From contig SFOB01000025.1 in NCBI GenBank assembly GCA_004554075.1, positions 1-28,466 on the forward strand: a stretch of DNA of 28,466 nt. Reading direction: 5' to 3'. Source of the stretch: Treponema sp. Lineage in GTDB: Bacteria > Spirochaetota > Spirochaetia > Treponematales > Treponemataceae. The position numbers and the translations under genes were made by a program. Below the pieces are notes generated by a model. It was not told the DNA's origin, ran no database searches, and was given only the letters and a program-made list of their open reading frames with translations. Shown piece after piece: positions 14,728-22,227 of the stretch (the stretch's first letter is position 1; the number at the start of each line of letters is the position of its first letter).

Positions 14728-16230
14728 ATGGAACTTTTATCGCCAGCCGGCAATGTTGAAAAATTATATTATGCCTATGCTTACGGAGCAGATGCCGCCT
14801 ACATCGGTTTAAAGAAATTTTCACTTCGTGTAAAAGCAGACAATTTTTATGAGGATGAATATAAAAAGGTTCAGGCTCTTAAAGAACAGTTTCCTGGCCG
14901 CCGCCTTCACTGCGCACTCAATATTTCATTTCATGATGAAGAAATTGATGCCCTCAAAGCAAACCTCGATTATTTTAAGCAGTATCCTATAGACGCTTTT
15001 ATTGTTCAGGACATTGGTATAGTTCCACTTCTTCAAAAAGAGTTTCCGAATGCCCAACTGCACTTGAGTACACAGGCAAGCTGCGTAAACAGCGAAGCCG
15101 TTAAGATGTATAAGAACATGGGCTTCAGCCGTATAGTTCTTGGCCGCGAAATCTCAATAAATCAGATTCGCCGCATAAAGGATGCTGTGCCAGATATGGA
15201 GCTGGAAACATTTGTTCACGGCGCAATGTGTATTGCTTATGCAGGCCGCTGTCTTATGTCTGCATATCTTACAGGTCGTTCAGCTCAGAGCGGTTTCTGC
15301 TCTCATACCTGCCGCTGGAATTTTAAGCTGGCAGAAGACATGAAGTCTGCAAATGACTCTTCTGCACCTCATATTATAACTGCCGATGAGGCAAAAATGA
15401 TGGCCCAGAGCGGACTTCTTACTATTGAAGAAGAACAGAGGCCTGGCGAAAAGTTCCCGATTTTTGAAGGCGAAGATTTTACTGCAGTTCTTTCTTCAAA
15501 AGATATCCGCATGATTGATCACCTTGCAGACCTTCGTGATGCTGGAATAGATTCTCTCAAAATCGAAGGCCGCATGAAGAGCGTTTACTACGTTGCAATG
15601 GTAACCCGTGCTCACCGCAAAGCCCTGGATGCCCTGGAAGGAAAAATCACAGACCTGGAAGCAGCTCCTTATATTGCAGAACTTGAGAATGTTGCTCACC
15701 GCGAATCTACAACCGGTTTTTACTATAATAAAGCCGATGCTGACAAAACTACTACCGGTGCCAGTGACAGTAAATATCAGCTTGCTGCAGAAATTGGCGA
15801 AGAGCTTAGCCCTGCAGAGTTTGACGCACTGCTTGCAGAAGGCAGCAAACGCTATCAGGCTGCTCAAAAAGAACTGGAAGAAATGCACCCTCAGGCCCGC
15901 GAAGCCCGCCTTAAAGATTATGAAGTTCATCCGGATCGCCGTATCATCAGCTTTGAAAAGAAAGATGGATGGCATATGTATCCAATTACTGCCATGAACA
16001 TGATAAAGGCCGGCGACTCCATTGAGTTTGTTTCTCCGGAATTCTGCAGCCTTACCCTTGGTTCTGAAGAATGGGAAATCATAAGCAGCGAAACCGGCTT
16101 AAAGCTCAACTGGACCTGCGATGGACATCCTACAGTAATTTATGTAAATCACAAACTGCCACAGGCAACCCTTTTACGCACTCTTGACCCGGATTATGTA
16201 GAAGGCAAAATTCGCGATACTGGAAGATAA
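14728..16230 (+). CDS. U32 family protein (TrhP/RlhA-type RNA hydroxylation)
   Basis: A 500-residue member of the family annotated as U32 peptidases; studied members (TrhP, RlhA) hydroxylate cytidine or uridine in tRNA or rRNA together with prephenate-linked metabolism. The start MELLSPAGNVEKL and the core ETFVHGAMCIAYAGRC are diagnostic. Four cysteines, C168, C175, C191 and C195, are placed to hold an iron-sulfur cluster. The DSLKIEGRMKSVYYVA segment is also typical. It is a little longer than TrhP and shorter than RlhA, so its exact target is open. A GGAGGTG lies 6 nt before the ATG. Confidence 0.88.
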   Translation: MELLSPAGNVEKLYYAYAYGADAAYIGLKKFSLRVKADNFYEDEYKKVQALKEQFPGRRLHCALNISFHDEEIDALKANLDYFKQYPIDAFIVQDIGIVPLLQKEFPNAQLHLSTQASCVNSEAVKMYKNMGFSRIVLGREISINQIRRIKDAVPDMELETFVHGAMCIAYAGRCLMSAYLTGRSAQSGFCSHTCRWNFKLAEDMKSANDSSAPHIITADEAKMMAQSGLLTIEEEQRPGEKFPIFEGEDFTAVLSSKDIRMIDHLADLRDAGIDSLKIEGRMKSVYYVAMVTRAHRKALDALEGKITDLEAAPYIAELENVAHRESTTGFYYNKADADKTTTGASDSKYQLAAEIGEELSPAEFDALLAEGSKRYQAAQKELEEMHPQAREARLKDYEVHPDRRIISFEKKDGWHMYPITAMNMIKAGDSIEFVSPEFCSLTLGSEEWEIISSETGLKLNWTCDGHPTVIYVNHKLPQATLLRTLDPDYVEGKIRDTGR

Positions 16231-16237
16231 TATAAAA

Positions 16238-16963
16238 ATGAAGAGAGTTTTTCTTAGTTTATTCCTGATTTTTTTTGCAGCATTTTACAGCTTTTGTCAG
16301 ACAGTAATTTTCTTTACGCCTGAAAAACCTGAAGTCACAATATCTGCCGTAATTGCCGGAGCTATTAAGCAGGATATGAGGTCTGCCCCGGTACGATTCA
16401 GCCAGAATGTGTGTGTTGATATGAAGGAACTGTGTTTTGATACCGGCTATGCCTTTCAGGATTCCAGATTTGATTTTACAAATAAGATAAGCTATATGCC
16501 TCTTTTGTTTAACCGCTTCAGGCTTGGAGTTGGAGTTACCCATCATTTTTACAGATATTATGAAACCTTTTCTGAAAATGATTTTCTTTTTTCAACCAGA
16601 TTCAGATGGTGCAGCACAGATTTTTTTAATCTGGACCTTGCTTTTGGTTTGCAGCTGAAAATTGCAACCATCGATTCAATTAAAGATAAAAAGCCTGCTA
16701 TTGTAAATCCATGTTTATTTCTTGATTATAAGGCCAGATGGAATTTTACAGAAAAGCTTACTCTCTTTGCTGGTTTTTCTACAGTTGATTATTTTGATTA
16801 TCCTCTTTTTGGAACAGCTTTCTTTAAGGGTGGGGTTACTTACAGGCCTCGTAAAGAATTTGATTTTGATATTGCCCTTACATTTAAGTTTATAGATATG
16901 GTTGTAAGTGCAGTCAGTCTGAATGAATGTATTCTGGATATTGGTACGAAGGTTTATTTCTGA
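16238..16963 (+). CDS. Exported, probably outer-membrane barrel protein of unknown function
   Basis: A 241-residue protein with a signal peptide (MKRVFLSLFLIFFAAFYSFC, cut near residue 20). The rest is rich in alternating polar and aromatic residues (FRLGVGVTHHFYRYYETF, LFAGFSTVDYFDYPLFG) and ends in Phe (TKVYF), all typical of outer-membrane beta-barrels. I do not recognise a named family. It follows the U32 gene by 7 nt, and its TGA overlaps the ATG of the lipoprotein phosphoesterase by one base, so the two exported proteins are made together. Confidence 0.7.
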   Translation: MKRVFLSLFLIFFAAFYSFCQTVIFFTPEKPEVTISAVIAGAIKQDMRSAPVRFSQNVCVDMKELCFDTGYAFQDSRFDFTNKISYMPLLFNRFRLGVGVTHHFYRYYETFSENDFLFSTRFRWCSTDFFNLDLAFGLQLKIATIDSIKDKKPAIVNPCLFLDYKARWNFTEKLTLFAGFSTVDYFDYPLFGTAFFKGGVTYRPRKEFDFDIALTFKFIDMVVSAVSLNECILDIGTKVYF

Positions 16964-17826
16964 TGAAAAAGTTACGTGTATTTCTGATATTAAGTTTTTC
17001 ACTTTTGATGATTTCCTGCTATGGAAGCTGGAATCCATTCTATGATGGAAATGATGTTGATTTTAGAACTAAGACATTATTGCAGATCACAGATTCAAGT
17101 GATTCAGACTTTAAGGATGCAAATATTTCAAGTCTTAACGACCGCTATAATGTTCTTGTTCTTACAGATATGCATTTTGGAGCAAATAAAGAGACAGCTC
17201 CCTTTGATGCTTTGTGTTACTGGCTTGATACTGTAAAAGGAACTGATGAAGCTCCAAAGTTTGTGCTCAGTCTTGGAGATGCGGCAAATTTTGGAAAGCC
17301 AGAAGAATATGATGAGTATCTTGCTTTCTGTGAAAAACTTGAAAATCAGTATGGATTAAAAATGATTTTTAATACCTGCGGAAATCATGATTTGTATCAG
17401 GGCCATTGGGATAACTGGAAAGACAAGTGCTATCCTCATACTTCATTTTATAAATTCCAGACTTCTGGTTTTTCCTGGTATGCACTGGATACTGCTTCAG
17501 GAAGAATCTGTCCGAATCAATTTAATCTTCTTAAGGAAGAAATTTCTAAGGATCCAAAGCCAAAGGTTATTTTTACCCATTATCCGCTTACAGAATTCCG
17601 TGTGCTTGGTATAGGTCTTGATGAAACAACAGAAAGAAATCTTTTGATAGATTTGTTTGCAAAAAATAATGTAAAAGCTTATCTGGCAGGACACAATCAT
17701 TACAGCAGAAACAATTTTATAGGCTTTAATGAATATGTCTGCCCGTCACTCCGTTATAATAAAGCCTGGGTTGTTCTGCGTATTGATGAGAATGCAGGCA
17801 AAGCCAACGGCACCTTTATGGACTAG
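16963..17826 (+). CDS. Lipoprotein metallophosphoesterase
   Basis: A 287-residue calcineurin-like phosphoesterase. The N-terminus is a lipoprotein signal with lipid-attachment C19 in LMISCYGS, a relaxed spirochaete-type lipobox. Metal-binding motifs in order: D69-x-H71 (TDMHFG), D106 (LGDAANFG), G140-NHD, H206 (FTHYP) and H244-N-H246 (AGHNHYS). It probably hydrolyses phosphate mono- or diesters in the periplasm; the substrate is unknown. A start at 16927 is also open, but the ATG at 16963 is chosen because the signal sequence begins there. It is coupled (TGATG) to the preceding barrel-like protein. Confidence 0.85.
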   Translation: MKKLRVFLILSFSLLMISCYGSWNPFYDGNDVDFRTKTLLQITDSSDSDFKDANISSLNDRYNVLVLTDMHFGANKETAPFDALCYWLDTVKGTDEAPKFVLSLGDAANFGKPEEYDEYLAFCEKLENQYGLKMIFNTCGNHDLYQGHWDNWKDKCYPHTSFYKFQTSGFSWYALDTASGRICPNQFNLLKEEISKDPKPKVIFTHYPLTEFRVLGIGLDETTERNLLIDLFAKNNVKAYLAGHNHYSRNNFIGFNEYVCPSLRYNKAWVVLRIDENAGKANGTFMD

Positions 17827-17870
17827 GGCTTAAGACCTGAGCCTTGAGCCCTGAGCCCTGAGTCCTGAGA
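17825..17870 (+). repeat. Five tandem heptamers, CCTGAGN, in a convergent gap
   Basis: Units at 17836, 17843, 17850, 17857 and 17864 read CCTGAGC, CTTGAGC, CCTGAGC, CCTGAGT and CCTGAGA. The first copies can also pair with the preceding bases: AGGGCTTAAG (17825-17834) against CTTGAGCCCT (17843-17852). The array fills most of the gap between two convergent genes, and may act as a weak terminator; its copy number could vary by slippage. Confidence 0.85.
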
Positions 17871-17875
17871 TAAGT

Positions 17876-19717
17876 CTATTGATTTTCTTTTGAGTCCCAT
17901 GCAACTTCTACGCTGCGTTCTTCTTTATGAGGAATGCGCTGGTAGATGAGACAGTCGGCGCGGTGAATTGAGACTCCCTTAGTTCTTGTAACATATCCAG
18001 CAATCAAATCTGGATACTCTGGCTTACAGCACTGGGCAAGGTTGTAAAGAACACGGCGGTCTCCCTGTACAAGTACACCGTATTTCTTGTGAGGCTTCTG
18101 TTCGGTTCCTGCTTCCTGTTTTCCTTTTTTAGGACGAGTCTTTTTTACGCGGTTAAAGTGTGTAGCTCCGCCTCCGGCAAGGCCTACTGTTCCTTCAATT
18201 CCAGCTGCATTTGCCTGTTCTTCTGCCTTGAGGGCAAGACGCTCGCTGAAGGTAGGGTCGTTTGCCATAAGCCAGCTGTGAATCTTCTGGTGTGCCTTAG
18301 TTGTCTTAACAAGTTTGAGCTGGGCTTCTGTAGGATGAGCCTGAGGATTTGTGATTACTTCGATAATCTGAGTATTCTGAAGAGGGCGTGAAAGCGGAAT
18401 GATTTTTCCGTCTGCCTTTGCCGCAATAATTTTTTCACCAACAGCCGAATGAACAGAGTAGGCAAAGTCAATTGCGGTTGCACCCATAGGAAGCTTCTTT
18501 ACATCGCCCTTTGGAGTGAAAACATAAATCTCATCTCCAAGGAGTTCATTCTTGAGAGTTTCAAAATTGTTGCCTTCTGTGAGGCTGTCTTTAAACTGCT
18601 GGAGTTTGTTGTAAATGGCAAGGCGGTCTTCTTCTACCAGTTCCCGTGATGAGCCTTTTTTGTAGAGCCAGTGAGAAGCAATTCCGTGTTCTGCCATATT
18701 GTGCATGTCGTGGGTACGGATCTGAATCTCAAGAGGTTTTCCTTCGCACATAACAGTGGTATGCAGAGACTGATAACCGTTTGCCTTAGGCATAGCGATA
18801 TAGTCCTTAAAACGACCGTCCAGCGGCTTCCACAATCCGTGTACAATTCCTACGAGGGTGTAACATTCAGCGGGAGTATTACAGAGAATACGCAGGGCCA
18901 GCAGGTCAAAGAGTTCACCTGCTTCCTTATTGCGCTTTCTCATTTTTTGATAGATTGAATAAAAGTGTTTCGCGCGGCTTTGAATCTCAATCTTCATGCC
19001 CATCTTATCTGCAGATTTATAAATACTGTTTACGGCTTTTTCAAGGTAGCTTGCGCGTTCATCCTTTTTCTGAGAAACAATAGCCTTTATCTGCTGGAAA
19101 ACAGAAGGGTTAGTATATTTAAGGCTCAAATCTTCAAACTCATTTTTTTCTGCCTGCATTCCAAGACGGTCTGCAAGAGGAGCCCAGATTTCAATTACCG
19201 CCTGAGCAATCATATGCTGGTCTGCCGCAGTAAAGTTCTTGATATTGCGGATTCGGTCGAGGCGGTCTGCAAGAGTAATCAGAATAATGCGGGCGTCATC
19301 GCACATTGCAAAAAGCATGTTACGGATGGCGTCTGACTGATGCATTGTCTTTGTGTTTATTGGCAGGTTGAGAATCTTATTTACTGTAAGAACGATTTTA
19401 CTGATGTTTTCGCCGAACTCTTTAGCAATCTCTTCATCACTTACATCAAAATCTTTAATTGAATGAAGAATTGCTGCTACAAGGGTAGGGCTGTCCAGCT
19501 TGCTTTCTGCAAGAATATTTGCAACTCTGAGGGGGTGGAGATAGTAAGGCTTTCCGCATTCGCGCACTCTGTCGCCTGCTTTTGAAACAAGGAGAGACCA
19601 TGCCTTTGAAACTGCCTCTTTTTCTTCCGGAGAAAGGTATTCGTGTTTAGAAAAGAATTCTTCCAGAAGGGCAGCCGGATTTTTCATGTCAGATTCAAAT
19701 ATTTTATCGCTGCTCAT
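17876..19717 (-). CDS. relA: RelA/SpoT-type (p)ppGpp synthetase, hydrolase site degraded
   Basis: A 613-residue stringent-response enzyme that makes (p)ppGpp from GTP/GDP and ATP. Domains in order: HD-like hydrolase region (~30-190), synthetase (~240-355) with R302-FKD and GYQSLHTTV, TGS (~395-455), and a Cys/zinc-finger-like region (CCKPEYPDLIAGYVTRTKGVSIHR). It then stops: the C-terminal ACT domain of full-length (about 700-750 residue) homologues is missing. In the hydrolase region the hallmark HD is H85-S86, the following ED is lost, and LADRLHNMR reads LADRLDRIR. It is thus probably synthetase-only. GGGTGA lies near the ATG, and a TATATA ends 10 nt before it. Confidence 0.9.
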   Translation of the reverse strand: MSSDKIFESDMKNPAALLEEFFSKHEYLSPEEKEAVSKAWSLLVSKAGDRVRECGKPYYLHPLRVANILAESKLDSPTLVAAILHSIKDFDVSDEEIAKEFGENISKIVLTVNKILNLPINTKTMHQSDAIRNMLFAMCDDARIILITLADRLDRIRNIKNFTAADQHMIAQAVIEIWAPLADRLGMQAEKNEFEDLSLKYTNPSVFQQIKAIVSQKKDERASYLEKAVNSIYKSADKMGMKIEIQSRAKHFYSIYQKMRKRNKEAGELFDLLALRILCNTPAECYTLVGIVHGLWKPLDGRFKDYIAMPKANGYQSLHTTVMCEGKPLEIQIRTHDMHNMAEHGIASHWLYKKGSSRELVEEDRLAIYNKLQQFKDSLTEGNNFETLKNELLGDEIYVFTPKGDVKKLPMGATAIDFAYSVHSAVGEKIIAAKADGKIIPLSRPLQNTQIIEVITNPQAHPTEAQLKLVKTTKAHQKIHSWLMANDPTFSERLALKAEEQANAAGIEGTVGLAGGGATHFNRVKKTRPKKGKQEAGTEQKPHKKYGVLVQGDRRVLYNLAQCCKPEYPDLIAGYVTRTKGVSIHRADCLIYQRIPHKEERSVEVAWDSKENQ

Positions 19718-19795
19718 ACTTTCACCCTATATAAAAAATAACAGATAATTCTAAAAATTTACAGTAATTTTCTATAAAAATACTTGTTATTTTAG

Positions 19796-19801
19796 TATAA
19801 T
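19796..19801 (+). promoter_or_regulatory. -10 box of the efflux operon
   Basis: A perfect TATAAT, 16 nt before the TolC-like start, with AGGAAA serving as a ribosome binding site in between. No clear -35 box or operator palindrome is visible in the 100-bp divergent gap shared with relA. Confidence 0.5.
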
Positions 19802-19817
19802 TAAAACAGGAAATTAT

Positions 19818-21125
19818 ATGAAACGTATTTTAGTAACTCTTACAGCAATATTTTTTGCTTTTCAGCTTTCTGCCCAGCAGAACGAAGCAAAAATCAGAAA
19901 AATTACAGTAGATGATGCAGTTCTTCTTGCTACAGATAACAATATTTCAATAAAAATCCAGAAAAGTAAACTGAATACCCTTAAAAGAAAAAACACTTTT
20001 TCATGGGGCAGCGTAGGACCTTCTGCAAGTTTGAGCGGCGGAATGCAGATTCCTCTGCAAAAACAGACGGCAAGTTTACCTGATTTTACATATAATGCAG
20101 AGGTTAGACTTGGACTTACATTAACACCAGCCCTTTATACCTCAATAAAAGAGGCAAGGCTTAGATACGAAAATGGTAAAACCTCTTATGAAGATGCAGT
20201 TCGGGAAGTTGAAGTAAGTGTTCGTAAGCTTTTTTATAATCTGCTTTATACCCAGGAAAAAATAAATCTTTCCCGCAGAAATATGGAGACTGCCAGAATC
20301 AGATATGAAAACAATCGCGATAAATATAATCGTGGTCAGCTTTCTGAACTGGCTCTTTTGCAGTCTCAGTACAATTACGAAAGCCAGCGCCCGACTATTG
20401 AATCTGATGAAATAGTATATCAAAATAATTTTGCTTCATTTAAGCAGGCTCTTGGAATCCCGCAGGATGAAGAAATCCAGCTGGAAGGTTCTCTTTCTGC
20501 TGCAGTTCCAAAGGGCGAGATTTCTGTTTCGCAGACTGTAGAAGAACTGCCTTCCATCAAAAAGAGTAGGGCAAGTCTTGAACTTCAGAAAAACACTCTG
20601 CTTGCTCAAAGATTTACAGCCTATGGTCCAAGCATTGGAGCAAGCTATTCTTATGGAAAGTCGGGAAGCAGTCAGACAAAGAACTTTAATGAACTTAACA
20701 CTACAGGAAATTCAATCAGTCTTTCAGTCAGTCTTCCTCTGGATGGGCTTATTCCATGGTCAACACGGGCTTCGAATATTGCTGAGCTTAAAGCAGGCAT
20801 TAAAGAACTTGAACTTCAGCTGGAAAATGAAAAAACTTCAGCATCTTTAAATCTTCAGAACAGTATTAAAAATATTCAGCAGAAACAAAATCAGCTGGAA
20901 CTTCTGGAACGCAATGTGGATCTGGCTCAGAGAACTTATGATATGACTCTTACTTCTTATAATCATGGTTCAAGCGACCTTCTTACATTGCAGAGCTCAT
21001 CAGATTCTCTTTTAAAGGCAAAAACAGACAGAGAATATGGTCTTTATAATCTGATTAGTGCTGTGCTTGATCTTGAAAACACACTTGGTCTTCCTTTTGG
21101 AACTCTGGGGAGAAATCAGGAATAG
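19818..21125 (+). CDS. TolC-family outer-membrane efflux protein
   Basis: A 435-residue exported protein with a signal peptide (cut near residue 20, FQLSAQQ). The body shows the doubled TolC layout: long helical stretches (for example EVSVRKLFYNLLYTQEKINL and the QSQYNYESQRPTIE region) alternating with short barrel strands. The C-terminal repeat has LELLERNVDLAQRTYDMTLT, then SYNHGSSDLLTLQSSSDSLL. It forms the outer-membrane channel of the tripartite pump encoded by the next two genes, 37 nt downstream. Confidence 0.9.
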   Translation: MKRILVTLTAIFFAFQLSAQQNEAKIRKITVDDAVLLATDNNISIKIQKSKLNTLKRKNTFSWGSVGPSASLSGGMQIPLQKQTASLPDFTYNAEVRLGLTLTPALYTSIKEARLRYENGKTSYEDAVREVEVSVRKLFYNLLYTQEKINLSRRNMETARIRYENNRDKYNRGQLSELALLQSQYNYESQRPTIESDEIVYQNNFASFKQALGIPQDEEIQLEGSLSAAVPKGEISVSQTVEELPSIKKSRASLELQKNTLLAQRFTAYGPSIGASYSYGKSGSSQTKNFNELNTTGNSISLSVSLPLDGLIPWSTRASNIAELKAGIKELELQLENEKTSASLNLQNSIKNIQQKQNQLELLERNVDLAQRTYDMTLTSYNHGSSDLLTLQSSSDSLLKAKTDREYGLYNLISAVLDLENTLGLPFGTLGRNQE

Positions 21126-21162
21126 AATAATTTCTTTTGTAAATTAGGAGCAGAATGATAAA

Positions 21163-22227
21163 ATGAGTAAAGAAAACGAAAATGATTATGTAAAGGAAGC
21201 AGAAAAAGAAAATCAGGGAAGTAAAAAGACGGCTTCTACCCTGATAATTGTTCTTGCAATACTTGCGGTTACTGCAGTTATTGTTTTTGCAATCTTGAAG
21301 TTTGGTAAAAGTAAAAACAGCGGCGGACCTGCTATGGGCTGGGGCGGAGGTCGTGGTCCTCAGACAGCAACTGCAGTTCGTACTGTTGTGGCTAAGAATC
21401 AGACTATTACTGACTTTGTATTAACAAACGGCGAAATTGAAACTCAGAAATCTATAGAAGTTTTCCCTTCAATCGGTGGTAAGGTTGTAGATATGCTGGT
21501 CTCTCTCGGCTCTTCTGTAAAGGCCGGTGATGTAATTGCCTATATCGACCCTTCAGAACCGGGAAGCTATTATGCAAAGAGCCCGGTTACCGCTCCAATC
21601 GACGGAAGTATCATTACCTCTCCTGTAAAAATCGGTCAGAAGGTGAGTATGTCTTCTGTAATCACAAAAATTGGTGATATCAACAACCTTCAGATTACAG
21701 CCAAGGTTCCTGAGCGTTATGTAGCAGACATCGCAATCGGCCAGAAAGCAGAAATTACCCTGCAGGCTTACGGCGAAGAAAAGTTTATGGCTTCGGTTGT
21801 GCGCATTTCTCCTGTAGTTGATCCTTCTACCCGCACAAAAGAAATCATTTTGAATTTTGATAAACACTACGACAAGGTTAATGCCGGTATGTTTGCCCGC
21901 GTTAAACTCTTTACTCTTGATTTTGGCGGCTATCCTGTTATTCAGCAGGATGCCTTTGTAGAAAACAGCGATGAATATTATCTCTACATTGTAAAAGACA
22001 ACTCTACTGTTACAAAGCGTAAGGTTACCCGTGGTAAGAGTATAGACGGCTACAATCAGGTTGTTGATGGCCTTGCTGCCGGTGAGGTTGTAGTACTCGA
22101 AGGTATGCTTTCTTTGTATGAAGGTGCTAAGGTAAGAGATATCAGCGGAAACGTTGAGTTTGTAGAAGCCGCTCCACCTGCAGACAAAGGTGGCGAAAAA
22201 GGCCCAAAGCCAGAGGGTAAAAAATAA
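21163..22227 (+). CDS. RND efflux periplasmic adaptor (HlyD/MFP family)
   Basis: A 354-residue membrane fusion protein: a charged N-terminus, one membrane helix (~25-46), a Gly-rich linker (GGPAMGWGGGRGP), then the split lipoyl domain (IEVFPSIGGKVVDMLVSLGSSVKAGDVIAYID and TAPIDGSIITSP), beta-barrel and membrane-proximal parts. The tail is Pro/Lys/Gly-rich. It links the inner-membrane pump to the TolC-like channel. The adaptor lacks a long coiled-coil hairpin. A mini-ORF ATG-ATA-AAA-TGA (21155-21166) lies between the AGGAG and the start and overlaps it (ATGA). The stop overlaps the pump's ATG (TAATG). Confidence 0.92.
   Translation: MSKENENDYVKEAEKENQGSKKTASTLIIVLAILAVTAVIVFAILKFGKSKNSGGPAMGWGGGRGPQTATAVRTVVAKNQTITDFVLTNGEIETQKSIEVFPSIGGKVVDMLVSLGSSVKAGDVIAYIDPSEPGSYYAKSPVTAPIDGSIITSPVKIGQKVSMSSVITKIGDINNLQITAKVPERYVADIAIGQKAEITLQAYGEEKFMASVVRISPVVDPSTRTKEIILNFDKHYDKVNAGMFARVKLFTLDFGGYPVIQQDAFVENSDEYYLYIVKDNSTVTKRKVTRGKSIDGYNQVVDGLAAGEVVVLEGMLSLYEGAKVRDISGNVEFVEAAPPADKGGEKGPKPEGKK

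Noticed and set aside
17836..17870. Heptamer array as a CRISPR or integration site
   Set aside because: Units are 7 bp, directly adjacent with no spacers, and there are no cas or integrase genes nearby.
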